A DNA stretch of 64,000 nt, taken from assembly GCA_018669475.1 (NCBI GenBank), contig JABHCC010000095.1, positions 62,001 to 126,000 on the forward strand. The letters are read 5' to 3'. This DNA is from Bacteroidota bacterium (GTDB lineage Bacteria; Bacteroidota; Bacteroidia; Bacteroidales; UBA12481). Below, piece by piece: positions 48,013 to 57,583 of this stretch. Position 1 is the stretch's first letter, and each line of letters starts with the position of its first letter. Made by a program: the position numbers and the translations under genes. The notes under the pieces were generated by a model. It was not told where the DNA came from. It did not search any database and saw only the letters and a list, made by a program, of their open reading frames with translations.

Positions 48013-49380
48013 TTACTGACAGTGTAAAGAACAACTATTGCAACGGCTGAGCTCACCCCTCAGTCTTTTCTCAACCAGATCATCAAGTCGATCACGCAAT
48101 GGTGATATTGTTACTTTCTTAAGAATCTCATGTCCGAAAGCATACATTAACAATAATCTGGACTCTCTGCATGATATTCCTCGTGATTGCATGTAAAATA
48201 AAGCATTTTCATCTAATTGCCCAACAGTTGCTCCATGACTGCATTTTACGTCATCAGCATAAATTTCAAGAATTGGTTTGGTTTTCATACGAGCCTCATC
48301 AGTAAGACAGATATTATTATTAGTTTGATAGGCCGTTGTTCTCTGCGCTTCTTGTCGAACTAAAATTTTACCTGCGAAAACCCCGGTTGCTTTATCATCC
48401 AAAATACCTTTATAATTCTGATTACTTGTGCAATCAGCTACAGCATGATCAATAAAAGTATAGCTGTCGACATGCTGATTCTGATCGGCAAGAAACAGGC
48501 CGAGAGTATTATTATCAGCTCCTTTGCCGTTCAATTTAGCATATACATTATTCCTGATTAGTCCTCCATGAAGCGTTACAGTATTGAAATTCACATGGCT
48601 GTCTCTTTCCTGATGAAAATGCGTAGTTGCCACTTGTTGTGAATCGTTGTGCTCATTTTGCACCTTATAAAACTCAACATGGGCATTGGCTCCAACGAAA
48701 ACCTCAGTCACTGCATTGGTCAGGAACTTATTTCCTGAAAGAGTATGGTCACACACAACTACAACAGCCTGGGCTCCTTCTTCGACGATTACCAGATTTC
48801 GATGCTGAACAAAAAGATCTTCCGGACTAAGAAGTAAATTAACAATTTGAACTGCCTGATTAGACCCTGCATTCTTTGGCACATAAATGAATGTTCCATC
48901 CTGAGCGAAAGCTGTGTTTAAGGCTAGTAAGCCATCAGTTCTAAAATCCACATACTTACCATAATGCTCTTTTACCAGGTCGGGATATTTCTGTGCAGCT
49001 ACAGCCATGCTGCCAATAATCATTCCATTATCCAGGGTTTGCAGCTGATTCTGGTTTTCATAGTACCAGCCATTAACCAACAGAACCACTTCAGTATCCA
49101 GATCAGGTATATCACAATGGAATAAATCTTCAACTGAAAATAAGATCTTTTTTGGTTCAATATATTTCCTGAAAGGCATCAGGAAAGATTTTCCAATATT
49201 GGTATACTTATAATTCTCTTGTTTCTGGTCAGGTATACCTAATTCTCTGAAGACCTCCATCGCCTCAGGCCTGTATGCATTAATAAGCGAACTCGAAGAG
49301 GCCATTAATCTGTCACGACTGCTAAAATACCAATCTGACAGTTCTGTGCTAATTTTTTTATTTTCTGTAGCTACATCCAT
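48013..49380 (-). CDS. sufD: Fe-S assembly scaffold component SufD
   Basis: 455 aa beta-helix partner of SufB and SufC. Diagnostic C-terminal block DDVKCSHGATVGQLDENALFY followed by SRGISCRESR. The N-terminal 150 residues are more variable, as usual. Sits 11 bp after sufC. Confidence 0.96.
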   Translation of the reverse strand: MDVATENKKISTELSDWYFSSRDRLMASSSSLINAYRPEAMEVFRELGIPDQKQENYKYTNIGKSFLMPFRKYIEPKKILFSVEDLFHCDIPDLDTEVVLLVNGWYYENQNQLQTLDNGMIIGSMAVAAQKYPDLVKEHYGKYVDFRTDGLLALNTAFAQDGTFIYVPKNAGSNQAVQIVNLLLSPEDLFVQHRNLVIVEEGAQAVVVVCDHTLSGNKFLTNAVTEVFVGANAHVEFYKVQNEHNDSQQVATTHFHQERDSHVNFNTVTLHGGLIRNNVYAKLNGKGADNNTLGLFLADQNQHVDSYTFIDHAVADCTSNQNYKGILDDKATGVFAGKILVRQEAQRTTAYQTNNNICLTDEARMKTKPILEIYADDVKCSHGATVGQLDENALFYMQSRGISCRESRLLLMYAFGHEILKKVTISPLRDRLDDLVEKRLRGELSRCNSCSLHCQ

Positions 49381-49391
49381 CCCCTATTCTC

Positions 49392-50138
49392 TTAAAATTG
49401 TTCTTTAATCCAGTCATACCCCTTCTCTTCAAGCTCAAGGGCGAGTTCTTTTGTTCCTGAGGTGACGATGCGTCCGTCATATAAAACATGTACAAAATCA
49501 GGAACAATATAATCGAGCAGTCTCTGGTAATGAGTAATTACCACGGTTGCATTATGCTCATTTTTGAGCATATTAACTCCTTGAGCAACTGTTTTAAGTG
49601 CATCTATATCCAAACCTGAATCTGTTTCGTCAAGGATTGACAGTTCAGGCTCAAGCATAGCCATCTGAAAAATTTCATTTCGCTTTTTCTCACCACCTGA
49701 AAAGCCCTCATTCACAGATCGGTTAGTAAGTCCTGAGTCAATTTCTACCAGGGCTTTCTTTTCACGCATAATTTTCAGAAAGTCTGATGATTTTATTGGC
49801 TCCTGATCAAAATATTTTCGCTTTTCATTCAAGGCCGTACGCATGAAATTCACCATAGAAACTCCGGGGATTTCAACGGGATACTGAAACCCCAGAAATA
49901 TCCCTTCATGAGCTCTGTTTTCAGGAGCCATGTCCAGAAGATCTTTACCATTATACTCAACTGAGCCTTCAGTAACTTTGAAAATCTCTCTTCCGGCCAG
50001 TACAGCTGCAAGAGTGCTTTTACCTGATCCGTTCGGCCCCATTATAGCATGAACTTCCCCGGCATTTACCTCCAGATTGATTCCTTTCAGTATCTCTTTA
50101 CCCTCTATCAGAGCATGCAAATTTCTTATCTTTAACAT
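49392..50138 (-). CDS. sufC: Fe-S assembly ATPase SufC
   Basis: ABC-type ATPase of the SufBCD scaffold. 248 aa: Walker A GPNGSGKST at about 35-43, signature FSGGEKKRNE, Walker B LSILDETDSGLD and switch His in VVITHYQR. Between sufB (34 bp) and sufD (11 bp). Confidence 0.98.
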   Translation of the reverse strand: MLKIRNLHALIEGKEILKGINLEVNAGEVHAIMGPNGSGKSTLAAVLAGREIFKVTEGSVEYNGKDLLDMAPENRAHEGIFLGFQYPVEIPGVSMVNFMRTALNEKRKYFDQEPIKSSDFLKIMREKKALVEIDSGLTNRSVNEGFSGGEKKRNEIFQMAMLEPELSILDETDSGLDIDALKTVAQGVNMLKNEHNATVVITHYQRLLDYIVPDFVHVLYDGRIVTSGTKELALELEEKGYDWIKEQF

Positions 50139-50172
50139 ATTATAGTTCTTCCTTATTCTTAATTCTAAATCT

Positions 50173-51621
50173 CTATCCTACGCTACCCTCCAGGGTAATT
50201 TGCAACAGTTTCTGTGCTTCAACTGCAAATTCCATGGGTAATTTATTTAATACTTCTTTTGTATAACCATTTACTATTAATCCGATAGCATTTTCAGTAT
50301 CGATTCCACGCTGATTGCAATAGAATATCTGATCTTCACCAATTTTGGATGTTGTTGCTTCATGTTCCACAATTGCGGTACTATTATCTACTTCCAGATA
50401 AGGAAATGTATGTGCACCGCATTGATCTCCCAACAATAATGAGTCACATTGTGAAAAATTTCTGGCTGATTCAGCATTTTTCGAAACCTTGACTAATCCT
50501 CTGTAGCTATTCTGACTTTTTCCGGCTGAAATACCTTTCGATACAATAATTGATTTAGTGTTTTTACCAATGTGAATCATTTTGGTTCCGGTATCAGCCT
50601 GCTGATAATTATTCGTAACAGCCACGCTAAAGAATTCTCCTACAGAACTATTACCTCTAAGAATGCAGCTAGGATATTTCCAGGTTATAGCTGACCCGGT
50701 TTCAACCTGAGTCCAGGAAATCTTACTATGGTCTCCCATGCACAATCCGCGCTTAGTAACAAAATTGAATATACCCCCTTTGCCCTCTTTGTCTCCGGGA
50801 TACCAGTTCTGCACAGTGGAATATTTGACTTCTGCATTTTTCATTGCAACAATCTCAACGATAGCTGCATGCAGCTGGTTTTCATCACGCTGCGGAGCTG
50901 TGCATCCCTCCAGGTAGCTTACATATGAATCATCATCCGCAATTAGAAGTGTTCGTTCAAACTGCCCTGTATTAGCTGCATTAATCCTGAAATAGGTTGA
51001 CAACTCCATCGGGCACCGTACTCCCTTGGGAATATAGCAAAATGAGCCATCACTAAACACGGCAGAATTCAAAGCCGCAAAGTAATTATCGCGATAAGGT
51101 ACAACTGACCCCATGTATTTCTTCACAAGATCAGGATGCTCCCTTACTGCCTGACTGAAACTGCAGAATACGATACCCAGATCTGCCAGGTTATCCTGGA
51201 AGGTAGTTTTTACCGATACACTATCCATTACTGCGTCAACGGCAACTCCTGAGAGTCTTTTCTGCTCTTCAAGCGGAATGCCCAGTTTATCAAAAGTTTC
51301 GAGTAATTGTGGATCCACTTCATCCAGGCTTTCAAGATCAGCCTTTTGTTTGGGAGCTGCATAATAGATTACATCCTGGAAATCTATTTTCGGAATTTTC
51401 AAATGAGCCCATTCAGGCATTTTAAGGCCCAGCCAATAACGATATGCTTTCAGCCTGAAGTCGAGCATCCAACCAGGCTCTTCTTTTTTCTTTGAAATCA
51501 AGCGAACAACATCCTCACTGAGCCCTTTGGGAATTACATCATTCTCAATATCGGTAACAAAACCATATTTATACTCACTTTGTGTTACTTCACTTAAAAT
51601 CTTATCCTGATCCTTTGCCAT
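50173..51621 (-). CDS. sufB: Fe-S assembly scaffold SufB
   Basis: 482 aa; main scaffold on which Fe-S clusters are built. Conserved blocks: [39 protein letters not shown] and [20 protein letters not shown]. First gene of the suf operon (sufBCDSE-DUF59-queG). A promoter element and a 23-bp inverted repeat lie 24-51 bp upstream. Confidence 0.98.
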   Translation of the reverse strand: MAKDQDKILSEVTQSEYKYGFVTDIENDVIPKGLSEDVVRLISKKKEEPGWMLDFRLKAYRYWLGLKMPEWAHLKIPKIDFQDVIYYAAPKQKADLESLDEVDPQLLETFDKLGIPLEEQKRLSGVAVDAVMDSVSVKTTFQDNLADLGIVFCSFSQAVREHPDLVKKYMGSVVPYRDNYFAALNSAVFSDGSFCYIPKGVRCPMELSTYFRINAANTGQFERTLLIADDDSYVSYLEGCTAPQRDENQLHAAIVEIVAMKNAEVKYSTVQNWYPGDKEGKGGIFNFVTKRGLCMGDHSKISWTQVETGSAITWKYPSCILRGNSSVGEFFSVAVTNNYQQADTGTKMIHIGKNTKSIIVSKGISAGKSQNSYRGLVKVSKNAESARNFSQCDSLLLGDQCGAHTFPYLEVDNSTAIVEHEATTSKIGEDQIFYCNQRGIDTENAIGLIVNGYTKEVLNKLPMEFAVEAQKLLQITLEGSVG

Positions 51622-51644
51622 ACAATTTTAATTCTATTAGGGCA

Positions 51645-51652
51645 CAAATCTA
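51645..51652 (-). promoter_or_regulatory. Putative -7 element of the suf operon
   Basis: Minus-strand TAGATTTG (51652-51645) matches TAnnTTTG, 24 bp before the sufB ATG. The nearest TTTG upstream is 24 bp away, slightly too far, so -33 recognition may be weak and regulated. Confidence 0.55.
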
Positions 51653-51672
51653 TTTAGACTTTTTCTAAATAG
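51650..51672. promoter_or_regulatory. Probable operator of the suf operon
   Basis: Perfect inverted repeat CTATTTAGA-N5-TCTAAATAG. It overlaps the -7 element and fills the spacer of the sufB promoter, where a bound repressor would block RNA polymerase. The size and symmetry suit a dimeric winged-helix regulator such as an iron- or cluster-sensing protein; the identity is unknown. Confidence 0.7.
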
Positions 51673-51718
51673 AAAACAAAAGTACAAAAACCGACAATAT
51701 TAATCCCAATAGAAATAC

Positions 51719-51726
51719 TAATTTTG
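51719..51726 (+). promoter_or_regulatory. Putative -7 element of thiL
   Basis: TAATTTTG matches TAnnTTTG, 22 bp before the thiL start; no clear -33 TTG. Confidence 0.45.
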
Positions 51727-51748
51727 CCATGTTCCAAACCTAAAAATT

Positions 51749-52792
51749 ATGACAAAAAAAATATCTGAAAAGACAATTAAGGATCTGGGTGAATTTGGAT
51801 TGATAAAACACCTGACTCAGGATGTTGTTATCAGACAGAACAGTACACGTAAAGGAATTGGTGATGATGCGGCGGTGATTGACCACGGAAACAATGAAAC
51901 GATTGTCACAACAGACCTCCTGCTTGAAGGGGTTCATTTCGACTTAACTTATGTTCCTTTAAAACACTTAGGTTATAAAGCTGTTATTGTTAACCTTTCG
52001 GATGTTTTTGCAATGAATGCTGTGCCCTTGCAGATTACTGTTAGTATAGGAGTCTCCTCAAAGATAAGTGTTGCCGCTCTTGATGAGTTGTACTCCGGGA
52101 TAAAACTGGCCTGCAACATGTACGATATTGATTTGGTAGGAGGCGACACCTCGGCCAGCTTCAATGGCTTAACAATAAGTATCACAGCTCTCGGGATGGC
52201 TACTCCGGGTTCAGTTGTTTACCGAAACGGAGCAAAGAAAAATGATTTAGTTTGCGCCAGTGGTCACCTTGGTGGCGCGTATATGGGTTTGTTACTATTG
52301 CAAAGAGAGAAGAAATTATTTGAGCAAGATCCATCCCAGCAACCTCAGTTAGATGATTACCAACATCTTCTTGAGAGGCAGCTCAAGCCCGAAGCACGTC
52401 GTGATATTATTACTCAATTACGTGAGATTGAAGTTAAACCCACTTCAATGATTGATATTTCAGATGGTTTATCCTCTGATCTTCTGCACATCTGTGATGC
52501 ATCAAAACTGGGGTGCAAGCTTTTTGCCAATAAGATACCAGTCCATCCGGCCACCGACAAGCTTTCTACTGAGATGGGAATGAGCCCCTTAGTAGCTGCT
52601 TTGAATGGTGGAGAAGATTATGAATTACTTTTTACAATTGCAATGGAGGACTTTGAGAAGGTCCAAAATATGCAGCAAGTAACGGTTATCGGACACATGA
52701 CTGACAATAGTGAAGGTACTCATATGATATTAGACGATGATTCAGCTATACCATTGGTAGCTCAAGGATGGCAGGCTCAGGAAGGATTATAG
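51749..52792 (+). CDS. thiL: Thiamine-monophosphate kinase
   Basis: Converts thiamine monophosphate to the diphosphate cofactor with ATP. 347 aa of the AIR-synthase/ThiL fold. Motifs: GIGDDAAVID near residue 36, TTDLLLEGVHFDL, VGGDTSASFNG, DISDGLSSDL and ALNGGEDYELLFT. Divergent from sufB and convergent with lpxA (20 bp between stops). Confidence 0.96.
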   Translation: MTKKISEKTIKDLGEFGLIKHLTQDVVIRQNSTRKGIGDDAAVIDHGNNETIVTTDLLLEGVHFDLTYVPLKHLGYKAVIVNLSDVFAMNAVPLQITVSIGVSSKISVAALDELYSGIKLACNMYDIDLVGGDTSASFNGLTISITALGMATPGSVVYRNGAKKNDLVCASGHLGGAYMGLLLLQREKKLFEQDPSQQPQLDDYQHLLERQLKPEARRDIITQLREIEVKPTSMIDISDGLSSDLLHICDASKLGCKLFANKIPVHPATDKLSTEMGMSPLVAALNGGEDYELLFTIAMEDFEKVQNMQQVTVIGHMTDNSEGTHMILDDDSAIPLVAQGWQAQEGL

Positions 52793-52812
52793 GAAACAAG
52801 ACAGTTTTTAAA

Positions 52813-53583
52813 CTACGATCCTATTATTCCTCTTTTTGATGACTCAACAAATTCAATAAGTGTTTTAATTTCAGGGATAAGTTTCAATTCATCATTAATC
52901 TTCTCAATTGCCAGTGAATTGTTTAGTCCACTGCTATAAATAATGCGATAAGCTTCCTGCACAAGGCGGATATTTTCGGAGGGAAAACCACGCCTTCTGA
53001 GGCCGATTGTATTAATGCCGGCATATTTGGTTGGATTTCTCCCTGCTGTAACAAAAGGGGGTATATCCATTCCAACCATTGCCCCTCCCTGAATAAAGGC
53101 ATGGGTTCCAATTCTAACAAACTGATGTACACCAACCATTCCTCCCAGGTAGGCATAATCATCAATTTCCACCTCTCCGGCCAGGCCCACATTATTAACC
53201 AGGATTACATGGTTGCCCAGAATACAGTCGTGTGCTACATGGCAATAAGCCATAATCAGACAGCTCTTTCCAATAACTGTTTCACCTTTGGCAGCAGTTC
53301 CCTTGTTTACTGTTACACATTCGCGAATCGTTGTTCCATCACCAATATGAGCTAAAGTCTCTTCCCCTTTATACTTCATATCCTGAGGATCTGCTGACAC
53401 TACAGCACCAGGGAAAATTCTGCAATTAGCCCCAATTCGGGCACCATCCATTATGGAAACATTCGGACCGATCCAGGTTCCTGCACCTATTTCAACGTTT
53501 CCAGATATTGAAACGAATGAATCAATCTTTACATTCTTTGCAATTTTGGCATCCGGATGGACGTCGGTAAGATTGCTAATCAT
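52813..53583 (-). CDS. lpxA: UDP-N-acetylglucosamine acyltransferase LpxA
   Basis: First step of lipid A synthesis: transfers 3-hydroxyacyl from ACP to UDP-GlcNAc. 256 aa left-handed beta-helix with hexapeptide repeats; the catalytic histidine is in MAYCHVAHDCILGNHV, and GGMVGVHQFVRIG and GLRRRGF are diagnostic. Follows lpxC-fabZ by 8 bp. Confidence 0.97.
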   Translation of the reverse strand: MISNLTDVHPDAKIAKNVKIDSFVSISGNVEIGAGTWIGPNVSIMDGARIGANCRIFPGAVVSADPQDMKYKGEETLAHIGDGTTIRECVTVNKGTAAKGETVIGKSCLIMAYCHVAHDCILGNHVILVNNVGLAGEVEIDDYAYLGGMVGVHQFVRIGTHAFIQGGAMVGMDIPPFVTAGRNPTKYAGINTIGLRRRGFPSENIRLVQEAYRIIYSSGLNNSLAIEKINDELKLIPEIKTLIEFVESSKRGIIGS

Positions 53584-53591
53584 TATCAGTA

Positions 53592-54986
53592 TTATTTATT
53601 CTTGACTATTTGTGCCATCATTACGCCCTCAGTAACAACCTGATTACCTACGAAAGCCTGACCTCGCATTTTGGCAATTCCTCTTCGGATAGGTTCTAAT
53701 AATTCAAGCTTCAGAACCAAAGTATCTCCTGGCACAACTTTCCTCTTAAATTTCACACTATCAATTTTCAGAAAATAGGTACTATATAATGCAGGATCAT
53801 CAACACTACCTAATACCAGAATTCCGCCACATTGAGCCATTGCCTCTACAATAAGCACACCGGGCATCACAGGTTCATCAGGAAAATGGCCAGCAAAGAA
53901 TGGCTCATTCATGGTGACATTCTTTGCCCCAATCACCATTTCCTCAGACAATTCCAGTACTCTGTCCACTAAAAGAAAGGGTGCACGATGAGGCAGCAAC
54001 TTCATAATATCATTAATATCAAGAAGGGGAACCTTATTAGGATCAATGCTTGGCGCAATGTTACGGTTCCGCTCTTTAATAATTTCTTGCTTCACCAATT
54101 TAGCAAACTCAACATTTGCATGATGACCAGGACGAGTTGCAATTATTTTTCCTTTTATTGGCATTCCTATCAGAGTTAGATCTCCTATTAAATCCAGGAG
54201 TTTATGTCTGGCCGGTTCATTTGAATAATATAACTTGGTGTTACTTAAAACTCCTTGAGGCCTTACCTGTACTCTTGGCTTATTGAAAAGGTCAGCCACT
54301 CTGTCCAGCTCATCCTGAGAGACCTCACGATCCAGGATTACAATAGCATTATCAAGGCTACCTCCTTTAATCAGATTACTCTCCCATAGTATTTCAAGCT
54401 CTCTGAAGAACACAAAAGTCCGGGCAGGGGAAATCTGATCCTCAAAATCGTCCATTTTTGAAATCGATGCATATTGGTTTCCCAGCACTACGCTATGGTA
54501 ATCTATCATTACACTGAGAGAGTAATCATCTGCAGGCAGGGCCAATATTTCAATTTCGTTTTTCTCATCAGTATAAATGATGGGCTGAGATATTTCAAAC
54601 ACCTCCTGTTCAGCATCCTGCACAAGTACACCAACTGTATTGAAAGCATCAATATACGGTCTTGCTGAACCATCAAGAATTGGCATTTCATGTCCGTTTA
54701 TCTCAATAAGAATATTGGATATACCCTTTCCGGTAATTGCGCTTAAAGCATGCTCAATGGTACTGATCTTTACACCATCCTTTTCAATTGTTGTACTCCG
54801 GGCAGTTTCAGTCACAAAATCAACTCTGGCCTTAACTGTTGGTTGCCCATCCATATCAATCCTTTGGAAAACAATCCCATGACCCTCAGGAGCAGGTAAA
54901 AAATGCACCTGTACCTTAGCTCCGGAATGTAATCCGGTACCTGAAATTGTCACAGCTTTACCTATAGTTTTTTGAAAAATTGTCAT
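53592..54986 (-). CDS. lpxC/fabZ: Bifunctional UDP-3-O-acyl-GlcNAc deacetylase / 3-hydroxyacyl-ACP dehydratase
   Basis: 464 aa fusion of LpxC (about 1-305), the committed zinc-dependent deacetylase of lipid A synthesis, and FabZ (about 320-464), a fatty acid dehydratase. LpxC zinc ligands: His79 in STIEHALSA and the His/Asp pair in HKLLDLIGDL. FabZ catalytic residues: His in FFAGHFPDEPVMPG and Glu in VEAMAQCGG. The fusion is known and common in Bacteroidota; it couples two enzymes competing for 3-hydroxyacyl-ACP. Minus-strand TAAATTTG at 55016-55009 may be a promoter element. Confidence 0.98.
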   Translation of the reverse strand: MTIFQKTIGKAVTISGTGLHSGAKVQVHFLPAPEGHGIVFQRIDMDGQPTVKARVDFVTETARSTTIEKDGVKISTIEHALSAITGKGISNILIEINGHEMPILDGSARPYIDAFNTVGVLVQDAEQEVFEISQPIIYTDEKNEIEILALPADDYSLSVMIDYHSVVLGNQYASISKMDDFEDQISPARTFVFFRELEILWESNLIKGGSLDNAIVILDREVSQDELDRVADLFNKPRVQVRPQGVLSNTKLYYSNEPARHKLLDLIGDLTLIGMPIKGKIIATRPGHHANVEFAKLVKQEIIKERNRNIAPSIDPNKVPLLDINDIMKLLPHRAPFLLVDRVLELSEEMVIGAKNVTMNEPFFAGHFPDEPVMPGVLIVEAMAQCGGILVLGSVDDPALYSTYFLKIDSVKFKRKVVPGDTLVLKLELLEPIRRGIAKMRGQAFVGNQVVTEGVMMAQIVKNK

Positions 54987-55040
54987 TCAATTGGAATTAA
55001 GGGTTGTGCAAATTTATGATTTTACCGAGAAGTAAAAAAT

Positions 55041-56084
55041 CTATTCCAAACTACCGGTTTTGTAGTTCTTTATTTCTTCTTCCAAATGCCTGATCCGATC
55101 ATAAAGCTCAGGCAATTTTCTGAATAAAACATAAGATCTTTGGTATGGCATTACCTCGAAACAGGGTGAACCCTGGTAGGCCACTCCTTCACGGGTAAGT
55201 GACTGTCCAACACCTGACTGAGCTGCAATTCTTGTCTTGTCTGCAATTTGTATATGCCCAATTATCCCTACCTGCCCTCCAATCATACAATTCCGGCCAA
55301 TCTTAGTAGAACCGGAAACGCCTGTTTGAGCCGCTATAATTGTATCCTCACCGATTTCCACATTATGGGCAATTTGAATTAGATTATCAAGCTTTACACC
55401 TTTTCTAATAATAGTTGAACCAATAGTTGCACGGTCGATTGTTGAGTTTGAACCGATTTCAACCTGATCTTCCAGGATCACATTTCCCACCTGTGGTACT
55501 TTTGCATAATCACTCCCAACAGAAGGAGCAAATCCAAAACCATCACCACCAATTACTACTCCGGAGTGCAAAATACATTTTGAACCTATTTCGGAGTTAT
55601 GATGAATTTTAGCTCCTGAATATATCACCGTTTCATCACCAATGCTAACATTTTCACTTATGTAGGTGTTGGGAAATATCAGGACATTATCACCAATTAC
55701 AGTATTCTTACCGATGTAGGAAAAAGCTCCGACATATACATCCTTCCCAAGTTTTGCTTCAGGGGAAACATAACAAGGCTGTTCTAAACCACGGCGGTCG
55801 GGTGTTTGTTCAACTAGAGTTAATAATTTTGCCAATGCTCCATATGGATCTTTAACCTTTATCAGAGTGGAGCTCACTGAATTTGTGAGTGTTAGATTTT
55901 CGCTCACTAAAACAACAGAGGCCTGGGTTTTAAATAAGTGAGGCAAATATTTATTATTGGCCAGGAAACTCAATGTGCCTGGCTTTCCATCTTCTATTCG
56001 GGAAATATCAGAAACCTCAACATTCGGATCTCCATGCACGGTTCCTCCAAGGATTTCAGCAATACGTTGGGCAGTAAATTTCAT
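55041..56084 (-). CDS. lpxD: UDP-3-O-acylglucosamine N-acyltransferase LpxD
   Basis: Third step of lipid A synthesis. 347 aa: N-terminal uridine-binding domain (FTAQRIAEILGGTVHGDPN), a hexapeptide beta-helix with the catalytic histidine in QIAHNVEIG, and a C-terminal helix. First gene of the lpxD-lpxC/fabZ-lpxA run. The promoter core ends 5 bp before the ATG, so the transcript may be leaderless. Confidence 0.97.
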   Translation of the reverse strand: MKFTAQRIAEILGGTVHGDPNVEVSDISRIEDGKPGTLSFLANNKYLPHLFKTQASVVLVSENLTLTNSVSSTLIKVKDPYGALAKLLTLVEQTPDRRGLEQPCYVSPEAKLGKDVYVGAFSYIGKNTVIGDNVLIFPNTYISENVSIGDETVIYSGAKIHHNSEIGSKCILHSGVVIGGDGFGFAPSVGSDYAKVPQVGNVILEDQVEIGSNSTIDRATIGSTIIRKGVKLDNLIQIAHNVEIGEDTIIAAQTGVSGSTKIGRNCMIGGQVGIIGHIQIADKTRIAAQSGVGQSLTREGVAYQGSPCFEVMPYQRSYVLFRKLPELYDRIRHLEEEIKNYKTGSLE

Positions 56085-56089
56085 AAAGA

Positions 56090-56119
56090 CAAAGATACCT
56101 TCGAATAAGGTTTAATCAA
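56090..56119 (-). promoter_or_regulatory. Bacteroidota-type promoter of lpxD
   Basis: Minus strand: TTG (56119-56117), 19-bp spacer, TATCTTTG (56097-56090), an ideal match. Transcription would start within a few bases of the lpxD ATG at 56084. Confidence 0.75.
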
Positions 56120-56130
56120 TAATTTTCGGG

Positions 56131-57384
56131 TTAAAATTTTCCTGTATATTCTTTCGGGAAACAAAGAAAGTATTTGTTATCAGCTTTTGAAAGTAATGAC
56201 GGATTAATAATATTAGATGCCTCTGATAATTCTGTCAGGTTCCCTGTATTTTCATACAACATCACCTGATCACTTTCCTCATTATAAGCTGAATTTGAAA
56301 TGTTATCAGAAAAAACCAGATATCCCACTAATGATTGATCCAGTTTTTCATCGCGCATGACAATATTCCTGATAAAATCAATCCTGTCGGATGAAAAAGG
56401 AGTATCCTGTATTAGAATAGCAGGCAATTTACGATTCAAAAGCCCATCTGCGAGCCTTGATAATATTAAATCATTACAACATGACCATTCTTTAAGAGAC
56501 GAAACAATGTCAGTGTCGTCTAATCGGGCAAAAGCATCAAGTAATTCTTTGGTAGTGGAAAACCCACTGTTGGCTCTATTCGAAAAAAGAAATCTTGCCA
56601 ATGCGGGAGAGGAAGAAACATCCATCCCCAAATCAGCCATTTCCCTGGCCCTATCCAGTGTTTTTACTAACATCTGTTCAGCGGCGATGACAGTTTTATG
56701 AAGATAAACCTGCCAATACATTAGTCTTCTTGAGATTAGGAACTTTTCAATTGAATAAATTCCCTTGCGATCTACAACCAACTGATCATCAACCACTCTA
56801 AGCATTTTAATAATTCGCTCCGACCCAATCACACCTTCAGTGACTCCTGTGAAGTAGCTATCTCTCCTCAAATAATCGAGGCGATCCATATCAAGCTGAC
56901 TGGAAACCAGCTGACGAAGGAATTTTTTAGGATGTTCTCCCTTAAAAATCGCCAGAGCAGTATCAAGCTGACCTCCAAATTGATTGTTGAGTTCTTCCAT
57001 ATAAAGTAAGGACAACTTTTCATGGCTCATGTCACTGATGAATACATGCTCAAGAGTGTGAGAGAAGGGAGCATGCCCAACATCGTGAAGTAAAATCGCC
57101 AGTAATGCACCAAGCCAATCATCATGTGATAATTCGCATCCTTTTTGCTGAATCACTTCCAGGGCTGAGTTCATAAGATACACAGCACCCAGGGCATGCT
57201 GAAAGCGTGAATGAACGGCGCCCGGGTAAACATAATTTGTTAAACCCAATTGCCTGACCCTTCGAAGCCTTTGAAAATAAGGATGTTCAATAATGTCAAA
57301 AACCAGTTCATCGGGAATACTAATAAATCCGTATACCGGATCATTGATAATCTTTCGCTTGTTATGATAATAACTGCCCTTCAT
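56131..57384 (-). CDS. HD-domain phosphohydrolase (dGTPase/SAMHD1-like)
   Basis: 417 aa from the ATG at 57384 (MKGSYYHNKRKIINDPVYG), the conserved start; an ATG 11 codons upstream lies in the promoter. HD metal ligands: HSRFQHALG, LLHDVGHAPFSHTLEH and SSQLDMDRLDYLRRDSYFTG. Related to deoxynucleotide triphosphohydrolases; cytoplasmic. Substrate not established for this bacterial branch. Lies 46 bp upstream of lpxD. Confidence 0.92.
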   Translation of the reverse strand: MKGSYYHNKRKIINDPVYGFISIPDELVFDIIEHPYFQRLRRVRQLGLTNYVYPGAVHSRFQHALGAVYLMNSALEVIQQKGCELSHDDWLGALLAILLHDVGHAPFSHTLEHVFISDMSHEKLSLLYMEELNNQFGGQLDTALAIFKGEHPKKFLRQLVSSQLDMDRLDYLRRDSYFTGVTEGVIGSERIIKMLRVVDDQLVVDRKGIYSIEKFLISRRLMYWQVYLHKTVIAAEQMLVKTLDRAREMADLGMDVSSSPALARFLFSNRANSGFSTTKELLDAFARLDDTDIVSSLKEWSCCNDLILSRLADGLLNRKLPAILIQDTPFSSDRIDFIRNIVMRDEKLDQSLVGYLVFSDNISNSAYNEESDQVMLYENTGNLTELSEASNIINPSLLSKADNKYFLCFPKEYTGKF

Positions 57385-57414
57385 TTTCCAAACTGAATTC
57401 CATTGTGCATATGT

Positions 57415-57446
57415 CAAAAGTACATAATATTAGTAACTTGTATCAA
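57415..57446 (-). promoter_or_regulatory. Putative promoter of the HD-domain gene
   Basis: Minus strand: TTG (57446-57444), 21-bp spacer, TACTTTTG (57422-57415); 31 bp before the start at 57384. Confidence 0.55.
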
Positions 57447-57488
57447 GCCCTTTAACAACTGGCATCTAAGCTAATATAATGCATGGTA

Positions 57489-57519
57489 TTTTGTTCTTAC
57501 CAATAATACTGTATCTTTG
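57489..57519 (+). promoter_or_regulatory. Bacteroidota-type promoter of rimP-nusA-infB
   Basis: TTTTG (57489-57493), 18-bp spacer, TATCTTTG (57512-57519): full match to both core elements. 64 bp before rimP. Confidence 0.75.
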
Positions 57520-57546
57520 CAGGCGCAAGTGGGAATTTGGCATTTT

Positions 57547-57570
57547 AGGGGACGGCAGTCCCCTATTTTT
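57547..57570 (+). promoter_or_regulatory. Terminator-like hairpin in the rimP leader
   Basis: Stem AGGGGAC / GTCCCCT with tetraloop GGCA, followed by ATTTTT, between the promoter and the rimP start. It looks like an intrinsic terminator and may act as an attenuator of the rimP-nusA-infB operon. Confidence 0.65.
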
Positions 57571-57583
57571 AAATTAAGCTTTT

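Noticed and set aside
53592-54986. LpxC-FabZ fusion as a novel gene fusion
   Set aside because: This fusion is well known and common in Bacteroidota.
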